From Botryosphaeria dothidea (taxonomy: Eukaryota > Ascomycota > Dothideomycetes > Botryosphaeriales > Botryosphaeriaceae): a DNA stretch of 64,000 nt. The stretch spans positions 248,001-312,000 of the forward strand of contig WWBZ02000007.1 in the NCBI GenBank assembly GCA_011503125.2, written 5' to 3'. A program made the position numbers and the translations under genes. How positions within the stretch are numbered: position 1 is the stretch's first letter; each line of letters begins with the position of its first letter. The notes below the pieces were generated by a model, which was not told the DNA's origin, did no database searches, and saw only the letters and a list, made by a program, of their open reading frames with translations. Positions 1-11,003 of the stretch are shown in pieces.

Positions 1-1607
1 AGCTTATGGACGGAATACTCGGCGAAAATGGGTCCGTCGTCCATGGGTTGTAAGTGTCAAAGAAACCCGAACTGTGACCACACTGAACTCAAAAAGAACC
101 AAAGACACTTCTACTTTCTCATTCCACCTATGCTAGAAAAATGTGGTATTAATCCGATATTAAATCTCGTGACATACCGAAGAATCTTCTGTAGCTTCCA
201 GTATTAGCTCAACGTACTCAAGATCTTCCCCATTGGAGCCTCACACTTCCACGTTACTCGCAACACCATGCACACAGCACTCCCCGACGAGAATATAAAT
301 GCCCATATCCAGCCTGCTATACTCAGTTACCTTCCTCAGAACCAGCACCAACCAGGAAACACGCAACATCGTCCTTAGTAGCCTGGTACAGCGCAATCCC
401 ATGCGCACCTCGGCCAATCGTGATGACACAACGGCATTAGACATTGGAGTGCTTTGGAACTGACCAAAACCAGACCTAATACAGCTACTGCGAGGCGGTG
501 GGTGACCCCACTATCAGTGATCCTTTCGCAAGGGTTGCCAACTTCAACAGCGCTTCCGGCAGGCACAGAATCTCCGGCACTCCAATTTTGCCGAATCCTC
601 CAGGCAGCAGCTCGCTTTAAAGGCTATTGATCAATCCGGCCGCTAAATTCAACATCATCAGGGCATGCTCTTTTGAGTCTTGGTATAATTCTATTGGTTT
701 CTTATTCTTACGGAACTTATTCCTTTACGGGCTTCTTGACTTATCGGAAGTTCTATTAGTTCTCTTATATATTATAGGCGTATGTCCCGTAAGGATCTCC
801 TTCTTGACATCTAATCCTATGGGTGCCGTATCCCTTATACCTAGTTTATACGGGACTCGTAGTGGTGCGGCTCTGCTGGCAGCGCGGGATTTTGGGTCTT
901 ATGGTAGTCCTTCCCGTGTGGGCCTTTCCCCCCTAGGGTCATAAAGCCCGTGTGCCCTAGGGTTCGTAACAGCGACTCGGTCTCGTCATCGTGCTGGATG
1001 GCCTCTAACCCTAACTCGTCTGGTACGCAATGCAGCGAGGTGCCGGCATGCCTGGAGGCCTTCCCGAACGCAAACGATGACGAGAGACCGATAGACGCAC
1101 TGCGGACATCCCACGAGTAGTATACTTTTTGGAGAGTGTATCGGCACGGGAAACGTGCTTCGCAAACTTTTCAGCACTTTGGGTTCGAGCACGGCAACAT
1201 CCGTCAAGTTGGCGGCGCGTTCCAATCAGAATACTTTCCACATTTTGCTCGATACCCGGAGTAAGCCGTGCGCTAATGCATATGATCCGATGAGATAGTG
1301 GATGACGTCGATATATTTCAGGATATGATGCAGAATCCTACTATACAGATTGTCGGCGGGCCTCATGTATCCTGTTTACGGCGGTGGTACTGCTGAAACG
1401 GCGTATTTAGAAACCTATGGATTCTATTCATCTTCGCGAGGCAGAGCCTTTCTAGATACCAATGCACTCCGGAAATAGCCTCCAGTAATTCGACGATGGA
1501 GACTAAAGATTCAGTTGGGAGCGACGGGCTTTGTAGGGCGTCGAGGTCTGCGGCGTTGATTGCGCTGTGCACTGGCAGAGATGGCACATTTTGAAGTCAG
1601 GGATCTC
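1..1607. other. Gene-poor left flank
   Basis: I see no convincing gene here. Short open frames occur on both strands but none has protein-like composition or family motifs. Roughly 640-860 is TA-rich with relatively few CA/TG steps, which is the look of old repeat DNA decayed by C-to-T mutation, but I cannot identify a parent element. The right end is the 3' flank of the minus-strand aminotransferase gene. Confidence 0.5.
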
Positions 1608-3005
1608 TCATTCATTGCAGTTATGCGAAGAATACTTGGAGGAGAGCTCCCGCAGCCCTAATGATGTCTCGATACGACATAGGGCGTCAACCAAAAGTTG
1701 CCGCGGAAGGGCAAAAGTAAGTCTGAACCATCCAGACTGGCGGTCCGAACAGTCGCAGCCAGTGCCGATACTTACTCCATTCGATGCACACTTCGCTTCC
1801 AGTTCCTTTTCTTCTTCCTTCGTGATCCCCAAAGCCCCTCCAAGCCTTAGCCAGATGTAGACTCCAGCAACTGGGCGGTAGAAGGCGATTTTGTAATACG
1901 TGGCAAACCCGATGACCACGTCTGCAGCCTCCTTGAGCCGAACTCTATTCACACGAAGCAGAGCGTCCAGTTTCTCAACGTTGGAGAAGAGCAGTGCCGT
2001 CGTTGCAAGCGACGCTGTTGAGAACGTCGTGCTGTTCGAAAATGAAAGCAACCTGCGTAAAACGTGGTTCGTCTGCGTGACCACGAAACCCTGGAGACGA
2101 TCAGCGTCAATCAACAAATTTGCGACGGAAGGAATTACCATCCTAAGCCCAGTGCTGCCGAAACTTTTGCTGATGTCGTAAAACACGTGGACGCATCCCG
2201 CCATAACCCCAAGCCGCTCAAGGTCGAGCTCCAGCACTGAGGTAAAACGTGAACTCGATGGCTCGCGGCTGAGGATGGACAGCGCATACGTCTCGTCCGA
2301 GATGAGGTGTAGGTCCTCTTCCTCGCAGAAACGCAGCAGGGCCTCGATGTATTCGCTTCCGTAGGGCTGACCACAAGAGGTCGGCGGGTTGCGGAAGAGA
2401 AGTCCGCGGACTTTGCAGCCGGCGCCCCGAATGGCGTCACGGAGCTGCGCCACGCAAACTTGGATCTGCTCAGCCATCAACCCAGGCACCAACCGAACTT
2501 CGTTGCGCAGGATGCATGACATCTCGAAGCATACTGGCCACCCAACCTCTTCCCCCTCGTGAGCAGGCGGCTGAATTTGACGTGGCTGGGATGAGTGCGT
2601 CTCATTCCACATCGGCAAATCTACGAGCAGCCCCTCGCCCCGGTCGCAGATGTCATGAATCAAAGTCGCAAGCATGGCGCTGCTGCCTGTGCCAATGACA
2701 ATATTATCTGACATGACTGGCCGGGTAGGCTGGAAGAAGTGGTTGAAGAAGGCCGCGGCCCGTCCCAGAAAGTCTGCGGTGCCCCCGAGCCCGGAGCTGT
2801 ACGATGATTGGTGCGCCGTAGAACCTCGTACTGCAGCCTCCGAACACAAGGCCAACAGTTCATCGCGGATAAGCCAGTCCTCGGTTGTGGTCACGTCAAT
2901 AGGGTCGAGGCCGAGCACAAATTTGCTGCCTTGCTGGAGCCGTAGCTGATGGTCGTGCTGCTGCTCGGACCAACGCGAGTTGGCTTGGGCGCGCTGTGAA
3001 AGCAT
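1608..3005 (-). CDS. ACC-synthase-like PLP aminotransferase (class I/II)
   Basis: Single-exon gene for a 465-residue fold-type I PLP enzyme. The start is the ATG at 3005, because the upstream in-frame extension begins only at TTG and the family typically starts with a short Met-Leu-Ser stretch. Visible landmarks are a NPPTSCG turn in the nucleotide-binding region, the DETYA motif (Asp binding the pyridine nitrogen), and YDISKSFGSTGLR, whose Lys should form the Schiff base and whose Arg fits the carboxylate-binding area. This arrangement is closest to fungal 1-aminocyclopropane-1-carboxylate-synthase-like proteins, many of which act as aminotransferases or C-S lyases in secondary metabolism rather than in ethylene synthesis. 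Substrate is unknown. It has no intact biosynthetic neighbour; gene-poor decayed DNA flanks it on both sides. The fold call is strong, the reaction call weak. Confidence 0.88.
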   Translation of the reverse strand: MLSQRAQANSRWSEQQHDHQLRLQQGSKFVLGLDPIDVTTTEDWLIRDELLALCSEAAVRGSTAHQSSYSSGLGGTADFLGRAAAFFNHFFQPTRPVMSDNIVIGTGSSAMLATLIHDICDRGEGLLVDLPMWNETHSSQPRQIQPPAHEGEEVGWPVCFEMSCILRNEVRLVPGLMAEQIQVCVAQLRDAIRGAGCKVRGLLFRNPPTSCGQPYGSEYIEALLRFCEEEDLHLISDETYALSILSREPSSSRFTSVLELDLERLGVMAGCVHVFYDISKSFGSTGLRMVIPSVANLLIDADRLQGFVVTQTNHVLRRLLSFSNSTTFSTASLATTALLFSNVEKLDALLRVNRVRLKEAADVVIGFATYYKIAFYRPVAGVYIWLRLGGALGITKEEEKELEAKCASNGVSIGTGCDCSDRQSGWFRLTFALPRQLLVDALCRIETSLGLRELSSKYSSHNCNE

Positions 3006-3056
3006 GGCTGGCAGGCAGAACAAATGCAGGCAAGACTATTGGAGATCAGAATGGAG

Positions 3057-3600
3057 TCAGGATGAGACGGGCAGCTCTGGGAGCACCCGCTCCTTTTCAA
3101 TCTCTAGATGCACGAAGATGCGGTGAGTTGCTGAATCGTCAATTCGTAGATCCATCGCGTTGCCACCGATGGATAGAATCGGTAGGCCACTGGCGAGAAA
3201 TGTGGATTTATAACTAGTATGGTCTTCCTCCTGCAACATGTAATGCATATAGTCACATGTGAGGTTTAAAGTGCCGGAAACAGGCGGAATAGCTGCTTTC
3301 CAGACATCGCAGTGGACACGTAAGTCTTGCACCAATTAGTCCACAGTGCAATTTGTGGAGTCTTCGATATAAACTTACTAAGTCGTCACGCATAATCCTC
3401 GTCTCGAGGGCAGATGGCACAGAAATACTGTTCGGCGCCAACTCCGTACAGATCGTGGTGGCGAGTCTGTTACGAATCAGCACAGGGTGCTCGTGTGTCC
3501 TGTCGGAGGTAGTGCCGCCTTCCTGAAAAAACCACAATGCCTTAGCGTGCTTTTAGTATCAGACGAAGCTGCACTTCACACAAGGATCAGTCAGGTGCAT
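3057..3600 (-). pseudogene. Unresolved gene fragment next to the aminotransferase
   Basis: Two protein-like blocks lie on the minus strand just upstream of the aminotransferase. One, about 3496-3379, follows a good polypyrimidine-AG acceptor and may join to a short first exon starting at ATG 3600. The other, about 3330-3057, is a clean 85-90 residue frame ending in a stop. The junction between them has a GTAAGT donor (about 3378) and a CAAG acceptor, but joining them does not preserve the frame, so either an indel has hit the gene or I have the wrong splice sites. I do not recognise the family. Composition (mixed charged and hydrophobic residues, no low complexity) argues against chance. Confidence 0.3.
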
Positions 3601-4871
3601 CTACACAAGCTGGGGAAAGTGAGGACGCATTCTGCCACGAAGTAAAGCAAACGCCTCGGGCGGACTTACCTATATATATTCCAATCCGAACGTCCATTAA
3701 AGAAGCTTTTTACTGTTCACTACTCAGGAACTTTAGTATATTATTCACAATTACGACCCTCCATTACAAAGTCAGGGGATCGGCACCTGGCGTCGTAGGG
3801 GCCGACTTACGCGCTCGACTAGTGCGATGACCCACTAGTGGGAACAAGTTCTGTCGAACTTTGAGAAAAGTGATTAATTGTGCAGTCGCTGGCTATCTGT
3901 AGAGGGTAGTGGGGGGAGCCCCTCTTATGCTACACTGGCGGCCGGATCCGCCGGAATGTCACATGATTTTCTAGTCTGACAAGTTCGTGCATGTATGACT
4001 TGCGTACTGCTCCGAATACGAGGTGATCATCGAGCTATCCACTCAAATCGACATTAGCATGGTCTCAAGGAAAGTATCTTTTAGTTCTAAGCTACGCATG
4101 AGCTGTGCCAACGATGATTACTGACCCGGAAGATCTTCGAGATCATAAATCAACACTGACGTAGTGCTGCAGTCCGTCTACATGCCTCAGTACCAATGAG
4201 CCCTGAAATCATAACTTGAGCATCGTTATTGGACTCTCGGATTGCCTTAGCTTTTGCCACTGCGAGTGGACCTGCCCTTGCTATATTATTTGTCGGGCTC
4301 GAAGATAGGCTTCATCTTTTGCTCTAGACGTTGAACCTTTTACTAGGTCTCTGTGATGCTTTCAACGGCCCTGTGGAGTTCGGTGTAGAAGCTAGCGTGT
4401 TGACTCTCAGGCAGAAGGTTGCGATTGCCTAGCGAAGGAGTTTCCGAGTCTTACTTCTAATTCCCAACACATAGGCTAGCTCAAATATATGCCGGCTAAT
4501 CGACCTGGTAAGCATAGCTATGATCATGCAGATGCGCATCGATGATGCTGCGTTCGAATTCGATCTCGGCAAAGGAACTTCAGCTATGAAACGTTATAAT
4601 CCAAATATATAAGACATTATTCTATGTGGATGTTAGCTCTCCGCACTGCCGCATTTCTTCTAGACTTCTTCAGATTCCCTAGATCTTGCTTTCTGGAACA
4701 CTTTACGCAAGGAAGGTATAGACGACTTGGTTAAGTGGATGCCATAGGTTACTAAGCATGGATGTTCCATGCTGTAGTTAGCTGGCAGCTCCACGTAAGC
4801 AACTTAGAAGTACACTACATTGATTCCAAATTGTTCGAGTCTAACGTCACTACGAATTCCTGAATATCTAA
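3601..4871. other. Gene-free, AT-leaning stretch
   Basis: No open frame of note on either strand, many scattered stops and TA steps. I could not find inverted or direct terminal repeats that would define a mobile element. Confidence 0.5.
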
Positions 4872-5212
4872 TGGCTCCTCTTCGACTTCTTCAAAGTCCT
4901 GTTTAAGCTCTTTATTTTTCCGCTGGATCTCCTTAAGGGCCCTGCCCGCCATCTCTTCAACTTTGACGGAGCACTGGACGGTCCAGACGGCAATGACTAT
5001 TTCGGCGGGAGTCAGACTGTAACTCTAAAGCAGCTGGAGAAGCTGATGGAGACCGCAAGCCTTGTCACTAAATGGAGGGATGATCACTCAGAAGATGTTG
5101 GACCTGAGAGGATATTATCAAGACCGTTGCTAAGAAGCTCGAGGACACAAATGGAGACTCGGAGATCCAGATAGGCTGCGGTTTCGTTATCTTGTTCTTT
5201 AAAAGGCAGTAG
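4872..5212 (+). pseudogene. Frameshifted coding remnant, unknown family
   Basis: An ATG-less frame opens after the stop at 4869-4871 and stays open for about 100 codons with strongly protein-like content: an aromatic/Leu-rich start (LFDFFKVLFKLF), then an acidic Asp/Gly region, then a charged helix with LKQLEKLMETASLVTKW. Near 5110 the coding character jumps to another frame (IIKTVAKKLEDTNGD...), which runs to the TAG at 5210-5212. The simplest reading is the 3' half of a decayed gene with one frameshift around 5108-5120. A small intron is an alternative. Family not recognised. Confidence 0.35.
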
Positions 5213-6244
5213 CTTTTCGGTTCATTGTAGAGGAAGGCAAAGTATTACACACCAGTCTATCAGAGGATACCGACGTTACTCCCTACATAAGCATGTCACC
5301 AGATTACTTACAATGGTCAATCTAGTGAAAGCGGCGCCAATGGTTTGGATTGGCTGAGCTCATGCTGAAGGAACCGACGTGCGTGTCGCACCAATTTTCC
5401 ATTGGACGGCTCATCAAGCGTGTGGGGCAGCCTGGGAAGGGGGAATTCAACTCCTTATGCACCTGTAATGTGGCATGCTTTCATGCACCGACTTCCCTCG
5501 CTGCAATCCACCCCAGAAAGATGCTGCAAAGCGTGATCAACCAACTGGCAACTTCGAAAGCTCCCTAAACGTTCTTCTTGAATACCGACCCCAGTATACC
5601 AAACAAGAAGCTTCCCAGAACAAGTATGACGAGAACGCTTCCCCAAATCTTGGTCTAGTTCAAACCCTCCCAAAAGTGGATTCGCCATCCCAGCACCTCT
5701 TTATCTGGCTCGGCTTGCAGATCGCCCGTCATCCTCTTTGGAAACTGGTTGAGTATCCACTTCTGCTGTTCATCTGCGCACTGAGGGTTGTTCATGAAGT
5801 GTAGAAGGGTGTTCGGGCCAATTTGCGGTGTGCGGTTTGGTGGAACACGCGTGTACTCATACTCTGCGCTTCGGGCTCTCTCTCTCTCTCTCTCTCTCTC
5901 TCCTGGCGGAAGGCACGCACGTTTCTCTTTGCAATGGCTTTCATGCGCGTGTAGATCGGCGTATAGAGAGGATAGGAGCGAAAATTCGTTGAGGTGTATC
6001 CCCGTGGGCTTGCGCATGGAGATCCAGGGCGCGGTGTCTATCAACGACGGACACCGCGAAGGCGAGGTAGGTCTTGGCCGTCGATCTGGAATAGTCCACG
6101 ACGCACGCGTTGTACGGGCCGTTCGTAAGAAGTTCCCCCCGCTTTCTCTAGCTAGTCTTCTAATAACGAGAGAAGATAGAAAACTAAAAATGTTTTTCTC
6201 TTCTCTATTCTTTCACTTTGCTCTTTCTCGCCTTTCTATCCTCG
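5213..6244. other. Intergenic region downstream of the histidine kinase
   Basis: No supported gene. It contains the 3' flank of the minus-strand histidine kinase gene and a CT microsatellite. The 100-160 codon open frames on both strands here are produced by the microsatellite and its surroundings and lack protein-like composition. Confidence 0.5.
5876..5902. repeat. (CT)n microsatellite
   Basis: About 13 uninterrupted CT units. Confidence 0.95.
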
Positions 6245-9200
6245 TCAGTGACCAATCTTGCTAAACAACACCTCCTTGATCCTCTTTAATGGTACCGGCT
6301 TCATCAAAAACTCATCCATCCCACTCGAAAACGCCTCTCTCTGGCTCTCCGCCGAGCCCAGTCCTGTCAATGCTAGAATCCTGCATGCCTTTCCCCTCCG
6401 CGCCAAAGGGGACGTCGGCGCCCCTCCTCCGCCCGCCTTTCCCCGCTTCTGCCGCTCCAGCGCCCTGATCGCCCTGGTCGCCTCGAACCCGTTCATGACC
6501 GGCATGCTCACGTCCATCAGCACGACGTCGAATCCCCCGCCCGCTCGGGCGGTGGCCTCCTTGAAGGCTTCCAACGCTTCGTACCCGTTCGTCGCGGTTG
6601 CAAAGGTGCAGCCGAGGGTGCGCACGTACGTACTTAGGATGCGCAGATTGATGGCGTTGTCGTCGACAAGGAGGACGTGCATGGGTCTGTCCTCCAAGGC
6701 GGGGGTCTCGGTCGTCGGCGGGGAGGAGGAATGTGGGGGGACATTGCGAATTTTGGGTGTTGGCGGCGCAGGGGAGGGGGGTGGGGTTTGGGTTCGCAGA
6801 GGCGACGGTAGTGATTGCAGTCGGGTTGGCGGTGCAAGAGTGCCATTGGCGCTAGCGCCTTCGTGAAGGGGCAGCTCTGTGCTGAATGGCGGATTTGGGG
6901 TTGCGGGCGGATCATGAAGTGAGGATGGGTGGTGAACGCGGTGGCGGCAGAAGCGGGCGCGTGCGGCTTCGAGGGAGGCTTTCAGCTTCTTTGGCCCAAA
7001 GGGTTGTTGTAGGAAGGTTGCGTTGCAGGACGCCGCTGCTTGATTCTGCGGTCGCGTTGGCGGTCTAGTGCACAGCACCAGGACGGCTGCGTTGACATCT
7101 TTTAGGTCTCCGTTCTTGTGCGCTGCTTCGAGGTGGGAAGCTTGGAGCAAGCAGAGGTCTACTGTGTTCTCATCATCGACGGTGCTTTGCGGTATCACCT
7201 CCATTCCCAGCCAGTGTTGCGCAGTGTGGATGGCACTTGAAAGCAAGCTTTCGTCGTCGTTGGCAGGTTCTAGTGACTCTCGAGCAGTCATAGCCACGAT
7301 TCTCTTGCCGCCCCTCGGCTGCGCTGGCTCTGCAGGCTTCAGTGTCGGGCTCCCAGCACTCATTGGGACAGGAACCGTCACTTGCACCTGGGTGCCGACG
7401 CCGACCTCGCTCCGGATATCAATCGTCCCGCCTAGATATGTCACAAGGCGATTGACGATCGAGAGACCTAACCCTGTGCCATTGACGAGCGGGTTCTCTT
7501 GCGCATATGGTGTGAAGATGCGGTGTTTCAAGTAATTGACGCCAATACCACGCCCTGTGTCCTTTATAGAGAAGCGTACATAGCGTATTCCGTGGTCACT
7601 GTTGCCGGCTGGTGGAGAGTCTGATCCTGATGGTCCGTCCACCAGCTCCAGCGCAACTTCGATGGATCCTCTTTCGGTGTACTTGAGTGCATTGCCAACG
7701 AGATTCAGCACGATTCTCCTCCAGGCGCCTGGCTCGATGTGCATGAGCCAATCACTGCAACACTTGATGTCCATGGTGAAAACCACGGGATTGCGATCAG
7801 GCATACACCCTTCTCCAGCTCCTGAGGTATCTTCAAGTATCCCGGTTTTTTCGAGCTCAGAGTTGGTCTGAGCAAAGTGGCCAAGATATGCGCCTTCGAC
7901 GACTTCTTGGACGAGAACACTCAAGTCCACTGTCCTGGACAGACTTAAGTACCCCTTCTTGTCTCTGTTTCTTTCTCTGTTCGAAGTCAAGCTATCGGAT
8001 GATGTTTGACGACCCATTCCAGTGAAGTGGTTGATTTCGGCGAAGTCAAGAAGGTGCTCCATCGTCTCCAGTAACGTAGTCCCGCACATCTCGATCATCT
8101 CGAATAGTCGCAAGCGGTCGGTATCGAGGGCTGTTTGCTCGAGTAGTTCGACGCTTGCGAGAATACCGTGGAGAGGAGAGCGGAGCTCGTGCGAGATAGA
8201 TGAGATGAAGTTGGACTTGGCATAGCTGATGGTCACGGCTTCAAGGCGGGATATTTCGGCCATGATTGAGTTGCCAAAGGCGGAGATGTAGATCAGATCT
8301 TCGGAGGCGAAGAGAGGACGAGGCGAAGACGACCAACCGATGGTGGCAGCGTACCATGCCTCCTTGAAATAATCCCAGAGTGGCATGAACAAGATAAAGC
8401 GAGCGGGAGTGAAGATCTCGAACAGACGCTGCACATCAGCGCTGTTGCCGTCCAGTTCCTCAAGATCGCCGGTGAAGAAGATGGCACCTTTGGGATAAGC
8501 TTGGAGGAGTCTTTGTAGCAGTGGCTCCGGCACCGCGAATGTCTTGCCCGTTGTCGTTGGCTCGCCATTGATGGCTATTCCGAGTGTTTTGCACACCTTG
8601 GTGGAATTTGACACACGAGAGGGAGACGAGCTGGCGGAGGAGCGATTACTCCCAGGTCCACCTATGTCAGGGTTCAGACGAGTGGCGAATCCGTTAGGGG
8701 ATGCATCTAGAAACATGATGCCCTCGACATCTGTTGCTTCTTGGATCAGACGTGCGGCACGGGAAAAGGTGTCAGGTACATTGCTTGGCCTGGATTTTGG
8801 ATGCAGTCTCCCAGAGGCGGACGAGACGGATATCGCGGCTTTGAGACGCATTCCAGGCTTGAGATGCGATGCCCGCTCGATGGCGAGAAGTCCTTCTGGC
8901 CTGGGATTCAGCATCGATTCGCGAAAGTGAAGGTCTTCTGGCCTGGGACTCGATGCCGACTCGAAAGGATCTGGCCTTGGACCAGGGCTTGGGGTAGTAA
9001 GTTCCGTGGCCAAAGAACCATCTGAGGGGGAGAAGATGGCGCTGCGAGCGCCCATGGGCCCAGGTTCGGGACTGGATCCAGAGCTCTCCTCGGACAACTC
9101 CTCCGCCGGACTGTCGTCTGTAGTGGCACCGTCCTCGGCCGAGTTGCGCATGGTGTTTTCCTCGACGTATACGCACAAGTTGTCGACGAGCCGTTCGACG

Positions 9201-9936
9201 CGTTTATGCTGGTCCTTCATCTTAACAAGGTCTAGATGGTCCATGATGACTCGTGCTATATCGTGCATGGTGCGAACGGCGGCATCGTCCTCATCCCAGT
9301 CACCGCGCAGACGGTTGTCAACAGCGCAGAAGGATCCAATGACTTGACCCGTAGCAGCGCGTAGAGGCACCTCGAGATAGGTGCGCACGTATGGCCAACC
9401 ATGCACGTACGGCCGATCGCTGTAGTCTTCGTCGTCTTGAAGACTGCGAATCCGAAACTTTGAACGGCCAGCCTGCACGTTGGGGGTGCAAATGTCGGCT
9501 TGGCCTGTGGTGTCGGTGAAAGCATGGATGGCGTTGGGGAGCTCTCGCTGCGCGATGTCCAAGGCAACAACGCCCAGATAGACGGAGTCGCGAGAGTTCT
9601 CGGGACCTTCGAAGTAGGCTAACGAGCGAGTCGCCTCAGCTATGATGTATCGATGTTTGCGGTCGATGAGGGAGACAAAGGATCGATCGCAACTCAGGCG
9701 CAAGGGCGCGAGCTGCGCGAGGGCAGTGAGCGTGCCATCGGTGGCCAGTACGGGACAGTCAGAGATGACATCGCGCGGCAGATCACCCGGGTGCCTGGGG
9801 ACAATTCCAAGCGGGCCGAAGTAGCTACAGAGGATAAGCTGCGGAAAGGGAGACTCGACACTTCAGGGGCACTGGCTCACCTCACTAGCTTCTTGACGCG
9901 CACCCGTTCCGCATCGAGGTCGAGCGGACTGCGCAT
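6245..9936 (-). CDS. GAF-containing hybrid histidine kinase
   Basis: Two-component hybrid sensor kinase, predicted 1211 residues from join 9936-9881 and 9824-6245. The long open frame lacks an ATG at its 5' end. A 56-nt GT-AG intron (9825-9880) connects it to a short first exon with ATG at 9936, restoring the usual fungal N-terminus that leads into a Tyr-Phe-Gly-Pro segment. Domain order: GAF (about residues 60-220), low-complexity Pro/Ser linker, a second GAF-like region (about 370-540), HisKA with phosphoacceptor His in SHELRSP (about residue 564), HATPase_c with N-box GNALKYT and G-box GTGLGLS, a Pro-rich linker, then a receiver domain with phospho-Asp in LMDVSMP (about residue 1123) and the MKP lysine. 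No membrane segments, so a cytosolic sensor. It should feed the Ypd1-Skn7/Ssk1 phosphorelay. The first-exon junction is less certain than the rest, since an alternative acceptor a few codons upstream also keeps the frame. Confidence 0.9.
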
Positions 9937-11003
9937 GGTGGAGTTGCTGGCAGCTTCGAGGAGTGAAGCTGGACTGCTGCGGGAGCCAAGGAGGATGAAG
10001 CTGAGAGAGGCGGTAGATGTGGGCAGCGCAACATCATGGGCGCAGGATACCGTCGCCCGGCGTCGAGCAAACGCGTAGCCACGCGACTAAGTCTCACTCT
10101 CGGGGAGCCTGAAGGCGACAGACATGCGGTGGTAGATGTATACCATGATCGGAATTCTGGAGCGCATCGCAAGCTGCTGGCGGGCCGATGCGAAAAGCGG
10201 GTCTGGACTGACTGGGATGTGGCCTTCCGGTGGTGACTCCGCCGTGGTGGAGATCAGAACCGTCGAGCCAATGACGCCGTCGTAAAGACACGCCCGGGGG
10301 CAACCTTTGCCGCCGTGCTGTCGAACACCGGCGAACCCGAGGGAGCCGCTGCACCGATGCGGAAATTTGTGGCTTGTGGTGGCGACGCGATAAGCCACAT
10401 CCACGACGCTGAGTTGCGGTGCGCACCGCACCACGATAATCCCGCTCGAGCCGGTCAATCCTCCTGCCCAGCTGCTACTTGTCTCCAAGAGTGTCGGTGT
10501 TACGCCAACACTCTATCTGGGGGAGGGTGAGCGTGTCGTCGGGCAGCTCGGGCTCTCCGGGCGCCGTTGCAGTGGGCAGGGGAGGTTCGCACAAGAGATT
10601 GGTGCAACAACCAATTGACCAGGGGACCACGAGGGCCCTGTCTACTGTAAACGAGTGTGGTCTAGTCATGACCGTAGGCCGTGACCGCTGGTGTTCTGCC
10701 AGTCAGATTAGGTGGTTATGCCTTGGCATCCTAACCGCGTTGTCATGGCTGAGTCATCGGGGTGGTCACGGGCGGTCCGACCAGCCCGCTTTCCTACGGT
10801 AGGTTCGCTCTTCTCCTTGCTTTAGTCCTCTCTTCTATACCGCGGAAGTAGTAATACTTAAAGGGCCTAGTAAATTCCAAAGCCTAGAGACCTGTCTTCT
10901 TTCCCTCCTATCTTAGTCAAAGGCTCAAACGCCTAGTCGCTGAATACTTTAGTCTTATAAAATATCTATGAGATCTCCAAAACGCCCTAGAGAAGGTCTA
11001 TCC
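9937..11003. other. Upstream region of the histidine kinase and 3' flank of the MFS gene
   Basis: Short open frames on both strands are not protein-like. About 10800-11000 is TA-rich and poor in CA/TG steps compared with its GC-rich surroundings, like the patch at 640-860, and may be a decayed repeat abutting the transporter stop codon. Confidence 0.45.

Noticed and set aside
627..944. 105-codon + strand open frame in the left flank
   Set aside because: Lies in a TA-rich decayed patch, composition not protein-like, no homology pattern or splice context.
1000..1020. CTAACCCTAAC resembling a telomere repeat
   Set aside because: Less than two units, no array.
4500..4580. GTTCGAATTC resembling a tRNA B box
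   Set aside because: No matching acceptor stem or anticodon arm could be folded around it.
10087..10488. 133-codon minus-strand frame upstream of the histidine kinase
   Set aside because: No recognisable motif or protein-like composition; probably 5' flank.
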